64,000 nt of DNA from an uncultured Bacteroidota bacterium (lineage in GTDB: Bacteria; Bacteroidota; Bacteroidia; Chitinophagales; LD1). Shown here in pieces: positions 17,341-26,548 of the stretch. The stretch's first letter is position 1, and the number at the start of each line of letters is the position of its first letter. Both the position numbers and the translations under genes were made by a program. The DNA lies in contig CALAYL010000054.1 in assembly GCA_937894725.1 (NCBI GenBank), forward strand, positions 3,923-67,922. Reading direction: 5' to 3'. Below the pieces are notes generated by a model. It was not told where the DNA came from. It worked only from the letters and a program-made list of their open reading frames with translations, and ran no database searches.

Positions 17341-20300
17341 ATGAAACCGAAGCAAAACGACCAACATAACTATCCCGAATTTAGTGGACTTGATTTTCCT
17401 TCTTTAGAGAAGGAGATACTAGATTTTTGGAAAAAAAACGATATTTTCAAAAAAAGCATAAGCACACGCGAGGAGAATAAACCCTTTGTTTTTTATGAGG
17501 GGCCACCATCGGCCAATGGGCTACCCGGTATCCATCACATGATGTCGCGTACGCTCAAGGATATTTTTTGTCGATTCAAAACCTTAGATGGATATAGAGT
17601 AGATAGAAAAGCGGGTTGGGATACGCACGGATTGCCTATAGAACTAAGTGTAGAAAAAGAATTGGGCATCACAAAGAAAGATATAGGTACTAAAATATCG
17701 GAAGAAGAATATAACGCACTTTGTAAAAAAAACGTGCTCAAATACACCGATATTTGGAATGAGCTTACGCACAAAATGGGCTATTGGGTAGATCTCGAAA
17801 ATCCGTATATCACGTATGAAAATAGTTATATCGAAACTATTTGGGCATTGCTCCAGATGTTGTATAAAAAGGATTTGCTTTATAAAGGCTACACCATACA
17901 GCCTTATTCGCCTGCTGCAGGTACGGGGCTGAGTTCGCATGAACTCAATCAGCCTGGCTGCTACCGCGATGTGAAAGATAGTTCTGCAATAGCCCAGTTT
18001 AAGGTGGTTAAAAACGAAAAATCAGCTTTCCTTTTTGATACAGAAAACGATGATGTGCGATTTTTAGCATGGACGACTACGCCATGGACATTGCCATCGA
18101 ATACGGCTTTAGCGGTAGGCGAAAAGATAGAATATACACTTGTTGAAACCTATAACCCATATACCTTTCAGCCAGTAAAAGTAGTCTTGGCAAAAGCATT
18201 GATGACTAAATATTTTACAGAAAAAAATGCAGATATAACACTTGATAGCTATACTGCTGGCGATAAAGCGATTCCATTTAAAGAACTAAAAACATGCCTT
18301 GGGAAAGATATTATAGGGATTACTTATGAGCAATTGCTCCCATACGTACAACCCAGTGATGGCGATGCTTTTCGTGTAATAGCGGGCGATTTTGTAACCA
18401 CTACCGATGGTACAGGTATAGTGCATATCGCTCCATCGTTTGGTGCAGATGATATGCGTGTGGCAAAGCAAAATGGCATTGGTTCTTTGACTTTGGTAGA
18501 TAAGCAGGGAAAGTTTTTGGAGGAGATTGTGGATGCTCAGTTTGGACTAGGAGGTGAGTTTATAAAAGAAGCCTATCTAAATGACGAGGAGAAAGCGGTG
18601 GAGCTTGCCAAGCAAAAAGAATTGCTAAAGCCTATTATTCCTCAGCTTGAAAAATATTTGAGTGTAGATGATCGAATTATTTTGAAACTAAAACTTGATA
18701 ACAAACTCTTTAAGACGGAGCGATACGAACACTCTTATCCGCATTGTTGGAGAACAGATAAGCCGGTGATTTATTATCCCCTCGATTCATGGTTTGTGAG
18801 AGTAACCGCGATAAAAGATAAGTTGATAGCACACAATAAAACGATTAATTGGAAGCCGAAACATACTGGCGAAGGTCGTTTTGGACAGTGGCTCGAAAAT
18901 TTAGTGGATTGGAATTTATCTCGTTCTCGCTACTGGGGCACACCTCTGCCTATCTGGCGGACAGCGGACAATGCAACCGAAAAATGTATTGGTTCGCTCA
19001 GCGAACTGCAAAGTGAAATCGACAAATCAATAGCCGCTGGGGTGATGACTGCCGATGCAAAATACAAAAACGAAAAAGGAGAAATTGAGTTGCATAAGCC
19101 GTATGTAGATGAGATAGTATTGGTATCTGATACGGGTGAAAAAATGTATCGTGAGTCAGATCTTATAGATGTTTGGTTCGACTCAGGGGCTATGCCATAT
19201 GCCCAATGGAATTGGCTACCCGAAAAGGGCGAGGGTGCTCCATTTGGCGTTATTCCGAAATTTCCAGCAGACTATATAGCAGAAGGTGTTGATCAGACAC
19301 GAGGCTGGTTTTATACACTACATGTGTTGGGTGTGGCTTTGTTTGATTCGGTAGCCTATAAAAATGTGATTTCAAACGGTTTATTACTCGACAAAAACGG
19401 TAATAAAATGAGTAAACGGTTGGGTAATGTGGTAGATCCTTTTGAGGCTATCAACAAATACGGTGCAGATCCTACACGCTGGTACATGACACGTAATAGT
19501 GACCCTTGGGATAATTTAAAATTTGATACAGAGGGCATCGTAGATGTGACTCGTTCACTCTATGGTACGCTTTACAACACTTATTCTTTCTTTGCGCTCT
19601 ATGCCAATATTGACAAGTTTGTAATTGATAAAAACTCGCTCACATCGATCGAAGAGCGTACCGAATTGGACAGATGGATTTTGTCAAAATTAAACTCACT
19701 GATCAAAGAGGTAACTGCCTTTTACAATGACTACGAACCCACTAAAGCCGCTCGTGCTATCGAAGAATTTGTGGATGTAAATTTAAGCAATTGGCACATT
19801 CGTCTTTCGCGTAGGCGTTTTTGGAAAGGAGAGATGAGTCGTGATAAGCAATCTGCATATGAAACATTGTTTGTGTGTTTAGAAACTGTAGCCCAGCTCA
19901 TGTCGCCTGTATCGCCATTTTTTAGTGAATGGATTTGGCAAAGCTTACATACTTCAAGCAGATTAGAAAATGGAAATTCAATTCACCTTTCTTATTTGCC
20001 AAAGGCAGATGAAACGATTATAGATACTGCATTAGAGCAGCGTATGTTGATGGCACAGCGGGTGTCATCGATGGTGCTTTCGCTACGTAAAAAAGAGATG
20101 ATAAAAGTGCGGCAGCCGCTCCAAAAAATATTGATACCCGTAGCCAACGAAGCTGTGAAAGATGCACTAAAAAAGGTGGAGAGCTATATTCTGAACGAAG
20201 TGAATGTGAAAGAAATTCTGTATGTAGAAGATACATCAGATATGGTGAAGAAGAAAATAAAACCAAACTTTAAATCATTGGGCAAACGCGCAGGACCAAA

Positions 20301-20769
20301 AATAAAAGCGGTGCAAGAGGCAGTGGGCAAAATGGGTCAACACGATATAGCGACCATAGAACGTGCACATACTTTTTTGCTTGATTTGGGTGGTGAAAAA
20401 TTTGACCTTAATTTAGAAGATGTAGAGATTAGTTCGGAAGATATAGAAGGCTGGCTCGTAGCTACCGATAGCGGACTCACTGTGGCTTTAGATGTGGCGC
20501 TCACAGCTAGTTTGCTACTCGAAGGCACTGCAAGAGAGTTTGTAAATAAAATCCAAAATCTTCGTAAAGATAAGGGTTTTGAGGTATTGGATAGAATCAG
20601 TGTAACAGTCGAAAGAAACGAAGAGTTGGCTAATTCGCTCGCTTTCTTTAATGATTATATTGCCAATGAAATTTTGGCAAACGAGATTAAACTTATAGAT
20701 AATTTGACCAGTTTTGACAAAATAGAATTTAATGACACTACACTAAAAGTGCAGGTTGAAAAAGTATAG
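17341..20769 (+). CDS. ileS: Isoleucyl-tRNA synthetase (eukaryote-like type)
   Basis: Charges tRNA-Ile with isoleucine in the cytoplasm and edits misactivated valine. The 1142-residue length and the HIGH box in the form GIHH (63-66, within SANGLPGIHHMM) mark the longer eukaryote-like class common in Bacteroidota, rather than the 930-residue E. coli class. The editing domain shows AWTTTPWTLPSN and GIVHIAPSFGADD, and KMSKR is at 689-693. The anticodon-binding domain and a long C-terminal domain follow. Proteins of this class are often insensitive to mupirocin. lspA begins one base after the stop. Confidence 0.96.
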   Translation: MKPKQNDQHNYPEFSGLDFPSLEKEILDFWKKNDIFKKSISTREENKPFVFYEGPPSANGLPGIHHMMSRTLKDIFCRFKTLDGYRVDRKAGWDTHGLPIELSVEKELGITKKDIGTKISEEEYNALCKKNVLKYTDIWNELTHKMGYWVDLENPYITYENSYIETIWALLQMLYKKDLLYKGYTIQPYSPAAGTGLSSHELNQPGCYRDVKDSSAIAQFKVVKNEKSAFLFDTENDDVRFLAWTTTPWTLPSNTALAVGEKIEYTLVETYNPYTFQPVKVVLAKALMTKYFTEKNADITLDSYTAGDKAIPFKELKTCLGKDIIGITYEQLLPYVQPSDGDAFRVIAGDFVTTTDGTGIVHIAPSFGADDMRVAKQNGIGSLTLVDKQGKFLEEIVDAQFGLGGEFIKEAYLNDEEKAVELAKQKELLKPIIPQLEKYLSVDDRIILKLKLDNKLFKTERYEHSYPHCWRTDKPVIYYPLDSWFVRVTAIKDKLIAHNKTINWKPKHTGEGRFGQWLENLVDWNLSRSRYWGTPLPIWRTADNATEKCIGSLSELQSEIDKSIAAGVMTADAKYKNEKGEIELHKPYVDEIVLVSDTGEKMYRESDLIDVWFDSGAMPYAQWNWLPEKGEGAPFGVIPKFPADYIAEGVDQTRGWFYTLHVLGVALFDSVAYKNVISNGLLLDKNGNKMSKRLGNVVDPFEAINKYGADPTRWYMTRNSDPWDNLKFDTEGIVDVTRSLYGTLYNTYSFFALYANIDKFVIDKNSLTSIEERTELDRWILSKLNSLIKEVTAFYNDYEPTKAARAIEEFVDVNLSNWHIRLSRRRFWKGEMSRDKQSAYETLFVCLETVAQLMSPVSPFFSEWIWQSLHTSSRLENGNSIHLSYLPKADETIIDTALEQRMLMAQRVSSMVLSLRKKEMIKVRQPLQKILIPVANEAVKDALKKVESYILNEVNVKEILYVEDTSDMVKKKIKPNFKSLGKRAGPKIKAVQEAVGKMGQHDIATIERAHTFLLDLGGEKFDLNLEDVEISSEDIEGWLVATDSGLTVALDVALTASLLLEGTAREFVNKIQNLRKDKGFEVLDRISVTVERNEELANSLAFFNDYIANEILANEIKLIDNLTSFDKIEFNDTTLKVQVEKV

Positions 20770-20770
20770 T

Positions 20771-21397
20771 ATGAAAAAAACAAGCATTACAGCAGTACTG
20801 ATATTTATAGTGATTTTGATAATAGATCAAGCATCAAAAATTTGGGTAAAAACGCACATGATAGAGGGAGAGGAGTTTCGCATTTTTGGGGAATGGGCAA
20901 GGATTCACTTTGTGGAAAATCGAGGCATGGCTTTCAGCATGGAGCTGCCAGGTCAATATGGTAAATTAGCTTTGTCGTTTTTTCGATTTTTTGCTATCGG
21001 AGTCATGTTCTATCTTTTGGTAAATATGATTAAAGAAGCTAAACCTAAAGGCTTGGTGTATTGTACCACGGCCATCATAGCGGGTGCATTAGGCAATTTA
21101 ATCGATAGTATGTTTTATGGCAAAATATTTACAGATAGTTATGGTCAAGTAGCAAGTATTTTTCCTCCAGAAGGCTATGCTGGATGGATGCAAGGCAATG
21201 TAGTTGATATGCTTTGGTTTCCCATGATAGATGGTGTTTTTCCTACTTGGCTTCCAATTTGGGGAGGAGAGCCGTTCTTATTTTTTAGCCCTATTTTTAA
21301 TGTAGCAGATGCAGCTATCACCACAGCTATTTTTATCATCATTATTTTTCAAAAGCACTTTTTTAAAGAAGAGGAAAAGGTAGGAATGTCGCTTTAA
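20771..21397 (+). CDS. lspA: Lipoprotein signal peptidase (signal peptidase II)
   Basis: Inner-membrane aspartic protease that cuts prolipoprotein signal peptides before the lipidated Cys. The start is set at the ATG right after the ileS stop; an overlapping TTG 15 bp upstream is less likely. The two catalytic Asp lie in GNLIDSMFYG and FNVADAAIT, the standard pair. Four membrane segments are visible. The roughly 60-residue insert between the motifs, rich in aromatic residues (WFPMIDGVFPTW), is usual in Bacteroidota. Clients in this window include the lipoproteins at 37.1 and 61.7 kb. Confidence 0.94.
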   Translation: MKKTSITAVLIFIVILIIDQASKIWVKTHMIEGEEFRIFGEWARIHFVENRGMAFSMELPGQYGKLALSFFRFFAIGVMFYLLVNMIKEAKPKGLVYCTTAIIAGALGNLIDSMFYGKIFTDSYGQVASIFPPEGYAGWMQGNVVDMLWFPMIDGVFPTWLPIWGGEPFLFFSPIFNVADAAITTAIFIIIIFQKHFFKEEEKVGMSL

Positions 21398-21457
21398 TTA
21401 CAAATTGGTCATTTACCTTTGGAAAATATTTCTATATTACTTTAGAAAATATAATCT

Positions 21458-22759
21458 ATGACAGACCAACTCAAGAAAACATTATCACCACTTTTACTCT
21501 GGGGCTTGGGCGTAGGTTATGTGATTTCGGGTATGTACTTTGGATGGAATCTCGGTCTAGAAAAGGGAGGTACCTGGGGCATGGCTGGGGCTACATTTCT
21601 CATTATATTATTGTACAGTAGTTTTAGTTTTTCGTATTGCGAATTGGCTTGTGCTATTCCCAAAGCTGGAGGTGGTTTTGACTATGCTCAACGTGCTTTT
21701 GGTAAAAATGTAGCCTTTGTTACGGGACTTGCACAGATTATTGAATTTGTATTTGCGCCACCCGCTATTGCTATCGCTATTGGCACCTATCTCAATCTAT
21801 CATTTCCTGCATTACCGATTATTCCTACTGCTATTGCTGCGTATTTCATTTTTACTTCATTAAATATTTATGGAGTGAAGGCTGCGGCTACATTTGAGCT
21901 GGTCATTACAATTTTGGCGGTAGGTGAGTTATTACTTTTTGCAGGCGTAACGCTTCCTCACTTTTCTATAGAAAACATGCAAATCAAAAGCGAAATGAAT
22001 GGTTGGAGTGGTGTGTTTGCTGCTATTCCATTTGCAATTTGGTTTTTTTTGGGCATTGAAGGAGTAGCCAATGTAGCGGAAGAAACAGCCAACCCCCAAC
22101 GAGATATTTTGAGAGGATTTGGGAGCGCCTTAGTTACTTTAATCGTGTTGTGTGTATTGGTTTTTATAGCAGCCATAGGCGTAGGTGGCTGGGAAAAGAT
22201 TGTATATAATGTCGATGGCTCAATATCCAATTCGCCACTACCTTTGGCGATGGGCATGGTGGTAGGTGAGTCAAACTGGTTGTATCATTTACTTATCAGT
22301 ATAGGGCTATTTGGCTTGATTGCCTCTTTTCATGGCTTGATACTCGCCTCTGGTAGGGCTACTATGGAGTTTGGTAGGGTAGGCTATGCTCCTAGAATAT
22401 TGGGGAAAATAAATTCAAAATTTCAAACACCCGCTATCGCTCTTATTGCCAATATGTGCATAGGCATTATCGCATTGTTTACAGGCAAAACTGGCGAAAT
22501 CATCACGATGGCAGTATTGGGCGCAGTAGTGCTTTACATTGTGTCTGTTGCGGCTTTGATAAAACTACGACAGTCTGAGCCTGATATGGAACGGCCGTTT
22601 CGAGTTCCTTTATATCCCTTTACACCCCTGTTAGCTCTGGTGATAGGAATAGTTTGTCTGGTAGCTTTAGTGTATTTCAATTTGATGGTATCACTCATTT
22701 TCTTCGGAGCTTTAGCTGGAGGGTTTTTGCTATTTAAAGGGTTCTATAGATTTCAATAA
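21458..22759 (+). CDS. APC family amine/amino-acid permease, ethanolamine-permease-like
   Basis: Twelve-helix secondary transporter of the amino acid-polyamine-organocation superfamily. The N-terminal helix with YVISGMYFGWNLGLEKGG resembles ethanolamine permeases, where an Asn/Gly-rich TM1 binds the amine. The loop FSYCELACAIPKAGGGFDYAQRAFGK is the APC consensus amphipathic loop. At 433 residues it is slightly shorter than most. The next gene encodes a gamma-glutamyl-amine-ligase-like enzyme, which argues for amine uptake rather than ordinary amino acid transport. A weak hairpin with a T-run at 22776-22797 separates the two. The exact substrate is inferred. Confidence 0.82.
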   Translation: MTDQLKKTLSPLLLWGLGVGYVISGMYFGWNLGLEKGGTWGMAGATFLIILLYSSFSFSYCELACAIPKAGGGFDYAQRAFGKNVAFVTGLAQIIEFVFAPPAIAIAIGTYLNLSFPALPIIPTAIAAYFIFTSLNIYGVKAAATFELVITILAVGELLLFAGVTLPHFSIENMQIKSEMNGWSGVFAAIPFAIWFFLGIEGVANVAEETANPQRDILRGFGSALVTLIVLCVLVFIAAIGVGGWEKIVYNVDGSISNSPLPLAMGMVVGESNWLYHLLISIGLFGLIASFHGLILASGRATMEFGRVGYAPRILGKINSKFQTPAIALIANMCIGIIALFTGKTGEIITMAVLGAVVLYIVSVAALIKLRQSEPDMERPFRVPLYPFTPLLALVIGIVCLVALVYFNLMVSLIFFGALAGGFLLFKGFYRFQ

Positions 22760-22823
22760 TGTGCAGCGTTTGTAAATGGTTTTTTACCATCTTTTTTCTA
22801 AATTGCTTTAATAAAATCATTGT

Positions 22824-24182
22824 ATGACTACAAAACAAATTTTCGAATTTATAAAAAATCACCCTTCACAAAAGGTAAAATTGGCTATAACAGATATAGA
22901 TGGCGTGCTGCGCGGAAAGTACATTTCAACCGAAAAATTTTTGTCGGTAGCAGATGATACTTTAGGATTTTGTGATGTGGTTTTTGGCTGGGATATGGGC
23001 GATGTAGCCTACGACAATGCCGATTATACAGGTTGGCATACGGGCTATCCAGATGCTAAAGCACGCGTAGATTTAAGTACATTTCGTCAAATACCTTGGG
23101 AAAATGGACAGCCATTTTTCTTGGCCGATTTTATAACAAGTGATAATAAAGCGCTCCCTATTTGCCCTCGGCAATTGCTCAAGAAAGTGACTACCAAAGC
23201 TAATAAAATGGGCTTTCTGCCTATGGTTTCACAAGAATTTGAATGGTTTAATTTTGAAGAAACACCTCAGAGTGCAGCCGACAAAAATTATGCTGGTTTG
23301 AAACCACTCACGCCAGGGATGTTTGGCTATTCGATTTTGAGAACTACCCTTAGAGGCGATTTTTTTTCGGATTTGTTTGATTTGATTTCGAAATTTGATA
23401 TTCCCATCGAAGGCTTGCATACCGAAACTGGTCCAGGCGTATATGAGGCCGCCATTCGATATGGCAAAGTGCTCGAAACTGCCGACAGAGCTACACTTTT
23501 CAAAACAGCTGTAAAGGAAATTGGTTATCTCCACAATGTTCTCCCTACATTTATGGCAAAAATCAGTGAGAATCTGCCCGGTTGTAGTGGACATGTACAT
23601 CAAAGTTTGTGGGATGTGAAGGGAACAAAGAATTTGTTTTTTGATGCAAAAGATAAAAACAACATGAGTGCAACCATGCACAGTTATATTGCTGGTCAGT
23701 TACTTTGTTTGCCACAAATATTGCCAATGGTAGCTCCTACCATCAACTCCTACAAGCGTTTGGTAGAAGGTGCTTGGGCACCTACAACGGTGACTTGGGG
23801 CATCGACAATCGCACCGTTGCCTTGCGATCATTGCCGGCAGGCAGTAAGTCGTGTAGGCTCGAAACTCGAGTGGTAGGCTCAGATACCAATCCGTATTTG
23901 GCTATTGCAGCTTGTCTGGCAGCTGGATTGTATGGTATCGATAATGGCTTGAAACTCAAACAGCCTGCAACAAAAGGCAATGGCTATCGAGATGAATCGA
24001 ATGGTAAGTTTGCGAAAAACCTATTTGAGGCGACTAGTATCATGGAGCAATCGAAAATTGCCAATGAGATTTTGGGTGAAGAGTTTGTACGGCATTATAC
24101 CCAAACGAGACATTGGGAATGGCGCCAGTACAGCAAGGTAGTTACCGATTGGGAAACTAAGCGTTATTTAGAGATTATTTAA
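22824..24182 (+). CDS. Glutamine-synthetase-like gamma-glutamyl-amine ligase
   Basis: ATP-dependent ligase of the glutamine synthetase superfamily. Metal-binding QEFEWFNFEE, TETGPGVYEAAI, SGHVHQSLW and the C-terminal LPAGSKSCRLETRVVGSDTNPYL are all present. The N-terminal signature DIDGVLRGKYI (24-34) is that of PuuA-type enzymes, which join glutamate to amines; assimilatory glutamine synthetases have a different loop (FDGSSI). The adenylylation-type Tyr region is not apparent. Placed 64 bp after an ethanolamine-permease-like gene, it probably gamma-glutamylates an imported amine such as ethanolamine or a polyamine. An assimilatory role is less likely but not excluded. Confidence 0.8.
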   Translation: MTTKQIFEFIKNHPSQKVKLAITDIDGVLRGKYISTEKFLSVADDTLGFCDVVFGWDMGDVAYDNADYTGWHTGYPDAKARVDLSTFRQIPWENGQPFFLADFITSDNKALPICPRQLLKKVTTKANKMGFLPMVSQEFEWFNFEETPQSAADKNYAGLKPLTPGMFGYSILRTTLRGDFFSDLFDLISKFDIPIEGLHTETGPGVYEAAIRYGKVLETADRATLFKTAVKEIGYLHNVLPTFMAKISENLPGCSGHVHQSLWDVKGTKNLFFDAKDKNNMSATMHSYIAGQLLCLPQILPMVAPTINSYKRLVEGAWAPTTVTWGIDNRTVALRSLPAGSKSCRLETRVVGSDTNPYLAIAACLAAGLYGIDNGLKLKQPATKGNGYRDESNGKFAKNLFEATSIMEQSKIANEILGEEFVRHYTQTRHWEWRQYSKVVTDWETKRYLEII

Positions 24183-24212
24183 TTTTACAAATTATAACTT
24201 AATATTATAACC

Positions 24213-24556
24213 ATGGAGCAAACTATTTTTTTTTCTCGCTTTGCTTACGTAGCCTTACTTGGTGTTTAGTCAAGGAAAGGATAACTATTATTTTGAGTAC
24301 GTATCATTTTCTGTATGTATAATGATAATGGAGAAGTGAAATTTAAGCCTAGTGAGGAGTAGATCCAGGCTTTAACTCTTGGAGCAAAACGGGAAGGACT
24401 TGAAATAAATAAAGGGTACTACTATGCCAAAGACATAGCAGAAATATAGGATTACTCGGTAAAGATGGATTTGAAATGGTGACAAGCATTACTGTCAAAA
24501 CCAATGAAGGTACCCATGTTACTTTTTACTTTAAAAAGAAAATAAGAAAAGAGTAA
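24213..24556 (+). pseudogene. Decayed small secreted-protein gene
   Basis: No single frame is open, but translation pieces in successive frames join into one sensible protein of about 110 residues. A signal-like start MEQTIFFSRFAYVALLGV (from ATG 24213) runs to a TAG at 24267. SQGKDNYYFEYVSFSV follows in the next frame, then NDNGEVKFKPSEE up to a TAG at 24360. Reading through that stop gives IQALTLGAKREGLEINKGYY to a TAG at 24447, and after another shift GFEMVTSITVKTNEGTHVTF to a final TAA at 24554. That is three frameshifts and one in-frame stop. The family is not recognised. Confidence 0.7.
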
Positions 24557-24650
24557 TTGTCTCCATTTTTTTAGCTAAAAAGTGGCCGATTTTTTATTGA
24601 CTATTATATTTTCATTTTTATTTAAAAAACTGTGTATTTTAGTTTTATAA

Positions 24651-24663
24651 TCAGATAATCTGA
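24651..24663. promoter_or_regulatory. Perfect palindrome upstream of the unrecognised 511-residue gene
   Basis: TCAGATAATCTGA is a perfect 6+1+6 palindrome ending 12 bp before the ATG at 24676. A TATTTTAG stretch resembling a -7 box lies just upstream (24636-24643). The position suits a repressor site over the transcript start, but no cognate regulator is identified. Confidence 0.4.
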
Positions 24664-24675
24664 GTTAAGAAAATT

Positions 24676-26211
24676 ATGGCACAAATACCATTCTCGCAAA
24701 CACTAATTCATCGCTATATACGGCTGTTGACTGATAATCAAGTCAAGAAGTTTATAAATCATTTGGATGAAACTAATGCTTTATTGCCTAAAAAGCTTGT
24801 TGAAGTAGTATATAATCATCCAGATTGGGGTGCAAAAGAAGTACACAAAGCGGTGTATGGGGGTAAAAAAAGCACACATAACCTCAATCAGCTGATTTCT
24901 TATACGTTTAAGCTGTCTGAATGGATGGCTATCAACTATCCATTTTATCTCACTCACAATATCGTAAAGCTAAACGAACTCGTAGTAGAGGGTAAGCTGA
25001 ATGAAGCAACAGAGTTGGCGGAAAATACGCTATATATAGCCGCTAAAATCTGTGATTATTCTACACAAATTGCAGTACTAAAGTTTTTGACGCAGCAAAG
25101 TTATCTGCTCAATCAGAATAGAACTGCTGTGGAGTTTCATAACCTCCTTATGGAAGCAGTAGAAGACGAGGCAACTTTTCAGCGTCTTCAATTTATGTTT
25201 AAAACGAGACTCCATTCCGCTAACATAAATGTTGTAGAAAAACCAACTATTAAAAGAGAACTAGAAGAAATGGAGAGTTTCTTCAATCATCGGTCAATAG
25301 CCGTTTCGCTTTTGAGCAAATTGATGTTTTTACAAACCACGCTTTTCTTTTTTCCCGAAAAGTTCATTACAAAAGAGTCGTTAGATTTTATAGAGCGATT
25401 AGAAAAAGATTTAAACAATCATACCTACATAGTACTACCCATACTTTTTGATTTTAGAAGTTATCTCAATTTCTTAAAGCTAAACTCTGTAATATATGAC
25501 ATCAATAGCCTTGAAGGGAAACGACTTTTTAGGGACATGGAAAAATACTCTTCAAAGATCGCCTATTGGAATCATTATTTGAACATACCTCAAATGTATG
25601 TGCTGACAGGAAAGGCATCGTACTATATGACCAAGTATCATCATCTTTTGCCAAAGTCAGAATACAGCAAATTAGTGGTTAGCCAAGATTTAAAAGATTT
25701 AAAAGGCTTAATTAAGTCATGTGAAGAATTGCTGAGCAAAAATGATTGGCGAGTTCACTACCAAAAAGAATATCTACACCTTGTAGTAACGCATTCTGTA
25801 CTGTTGATGATAAGTGATAAGGGTTATATCAATACTTCAAATGAACAATTGGAACAGCTACTTACAACCTATCAGCAAGTCAATATCACAGGGTCTATTG
25901 ATACTATATTTGTGGTGTTGTCGATAGGTTATTTTGCACAAGGCAACTTTGTGAAACTAGAAGAGTCTTTCCATAGGTACATTAAGCTCATCAAAAAAAA
26001 ACCATTGTATGAAGACAATGATATTGTGATTCATGTGTACTATTACCTAGGGCAATGGCTACGTCACAAGAGAAAACAATATATCGAAAAACTAATGGTA
26101 CAGTACAATCGCACATTGGCAGATCCTGTACTTTTTGCAGACACCCATCATTCGATAATAGAGTTGGTGAAAATGTATGGCGTGCCTATTGAGTTTCCAA
26201 AGATTAAATAA
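24676..26211 (+). CDS. Unrecognised 511-residue helical protein
   Basis: No family was recognised. There is no signal peptide or membrane segment, so it is probably cytoplasmic. The sequence is almost entirely alpha-helical in composition, with amphipathic helices of 30-40 residues such as LNEATELAENTLYIAAKI and QYIEKLMVQYNRTLAD, in the manner of degenerate TPR-like solenoids. The first 90 residues (IPFSQTLIHRYIRLL ... KAVYGGKKSTHNLNQLI) look like a separate N-terminal module. Expected start and stop context is intact. It overlaps the convergent alkyltransferase-like gene by 8 bp. A decayed gene and a perfect palindrome lie immediately upstream, suggesting an accessory locus. Confidence 0.75.
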   Translation: MAQIPFSQTLIHRYIRLLTDNQVKKFINHLDETNALLPKKLVEVVYNHPDWGAKEVHKAVYGGKKSTHNLNQLISYTFKLSEWMAINYPFYLTHNIVKLNELVVEGKLNEATELAENTLYIAAKICDYSTQIAVLKFLTQQSYLLNQNRTAVEFHNLLMEAVEDEATFQRLQFMFKTRLHSANINVVEKPTIKRELEEMESFFNHRSIAVSLLSKLMFLQTTLFFFPEKFITKESLDFIERLEKDLNNHTYIVLPILFDFRSYLNFLKLNSVIYDINSLEGKRLFRDMEKYSSKIAYWNHYLNIPQMYVLTGKASYYMTKYHHLLPKSEYSKLVVSQDLKDLKGLIKSCEELLSKNDWRVHYQKEYLHLVVTHSVLLMISDKGYINTSNEQLEQLLTTYQQVNITGSIDTIFVVLSIGYFAQGNFVKLEESFHRYIKLIKKKPLYEDNDIVIHVYYYLGQWLRHKRKQYIEKLMVQYNRTLADPVLFADTHHSIIELVKMYGVPIEFPKIK

Positions 26212-26548
26212 GGGCTAGCGAGGGATCCCAAAATATTTTTTCAAAATTTTGGACTTGATGCTCAACCACCATTACCCCTTCTTTTTCTAACAAACATTGC
26301 ATCGTATCGGGCGTTGCAAAATGGTGCCTACCGGTGAGCAAACCTATTCTATTTACTACTCGCTGTGCAGGTACAGGTGGATGTTGGGCATGTGCTGCAT
26401 TCATAGCCCAGCCTACAATACGTGATGACCCCCCGCTACCTAGATATTTGGCAATAGCCCCATAGCTAGTGACTCTGCCGTGAGGTATCAAGCGTACTAC
26501 AGCATATACATCTTCAAAGAAGGAATAGGTTTTGTCTGAATAGCTCAT
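26204..26548 (-). CDS. Alkyltransferase-like protein (MGMT fold, no catalytic Cys)
   Basis: A 114-residue protein with the DNA-binding domain of O6-alkylguanine-DNA alkyltransferases: helix-turn-helix GRVTSYGAIAKYLG at 24-37 and the arginine finger in SSRIVGWAMN. The active-site PCHRV is replaced by PAQRV (60-64), so Cys becomes Ala61 and the protein cannot accept alkyl groups. Such ATL proteins flip out O6-alkylguanine and hand it to nucleotide excision repair, so UvrA at 42-44.8 kb would be a partner. Its start overlaps the trmB stop by 4 bp, which suggests co-translation. Confidence 0.9.
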   Translation of the reverse strand: MSYSDKTYSFFEDVYAVVRLIPHGRVTSYGAIAKYLGSGGSSRIVGWAMNAAHAQHPPVPAQRVVNRIGLLTGRHHFATPDTMQCLLEKEGVMVVEHQVQNFEKIFWDPSLALI

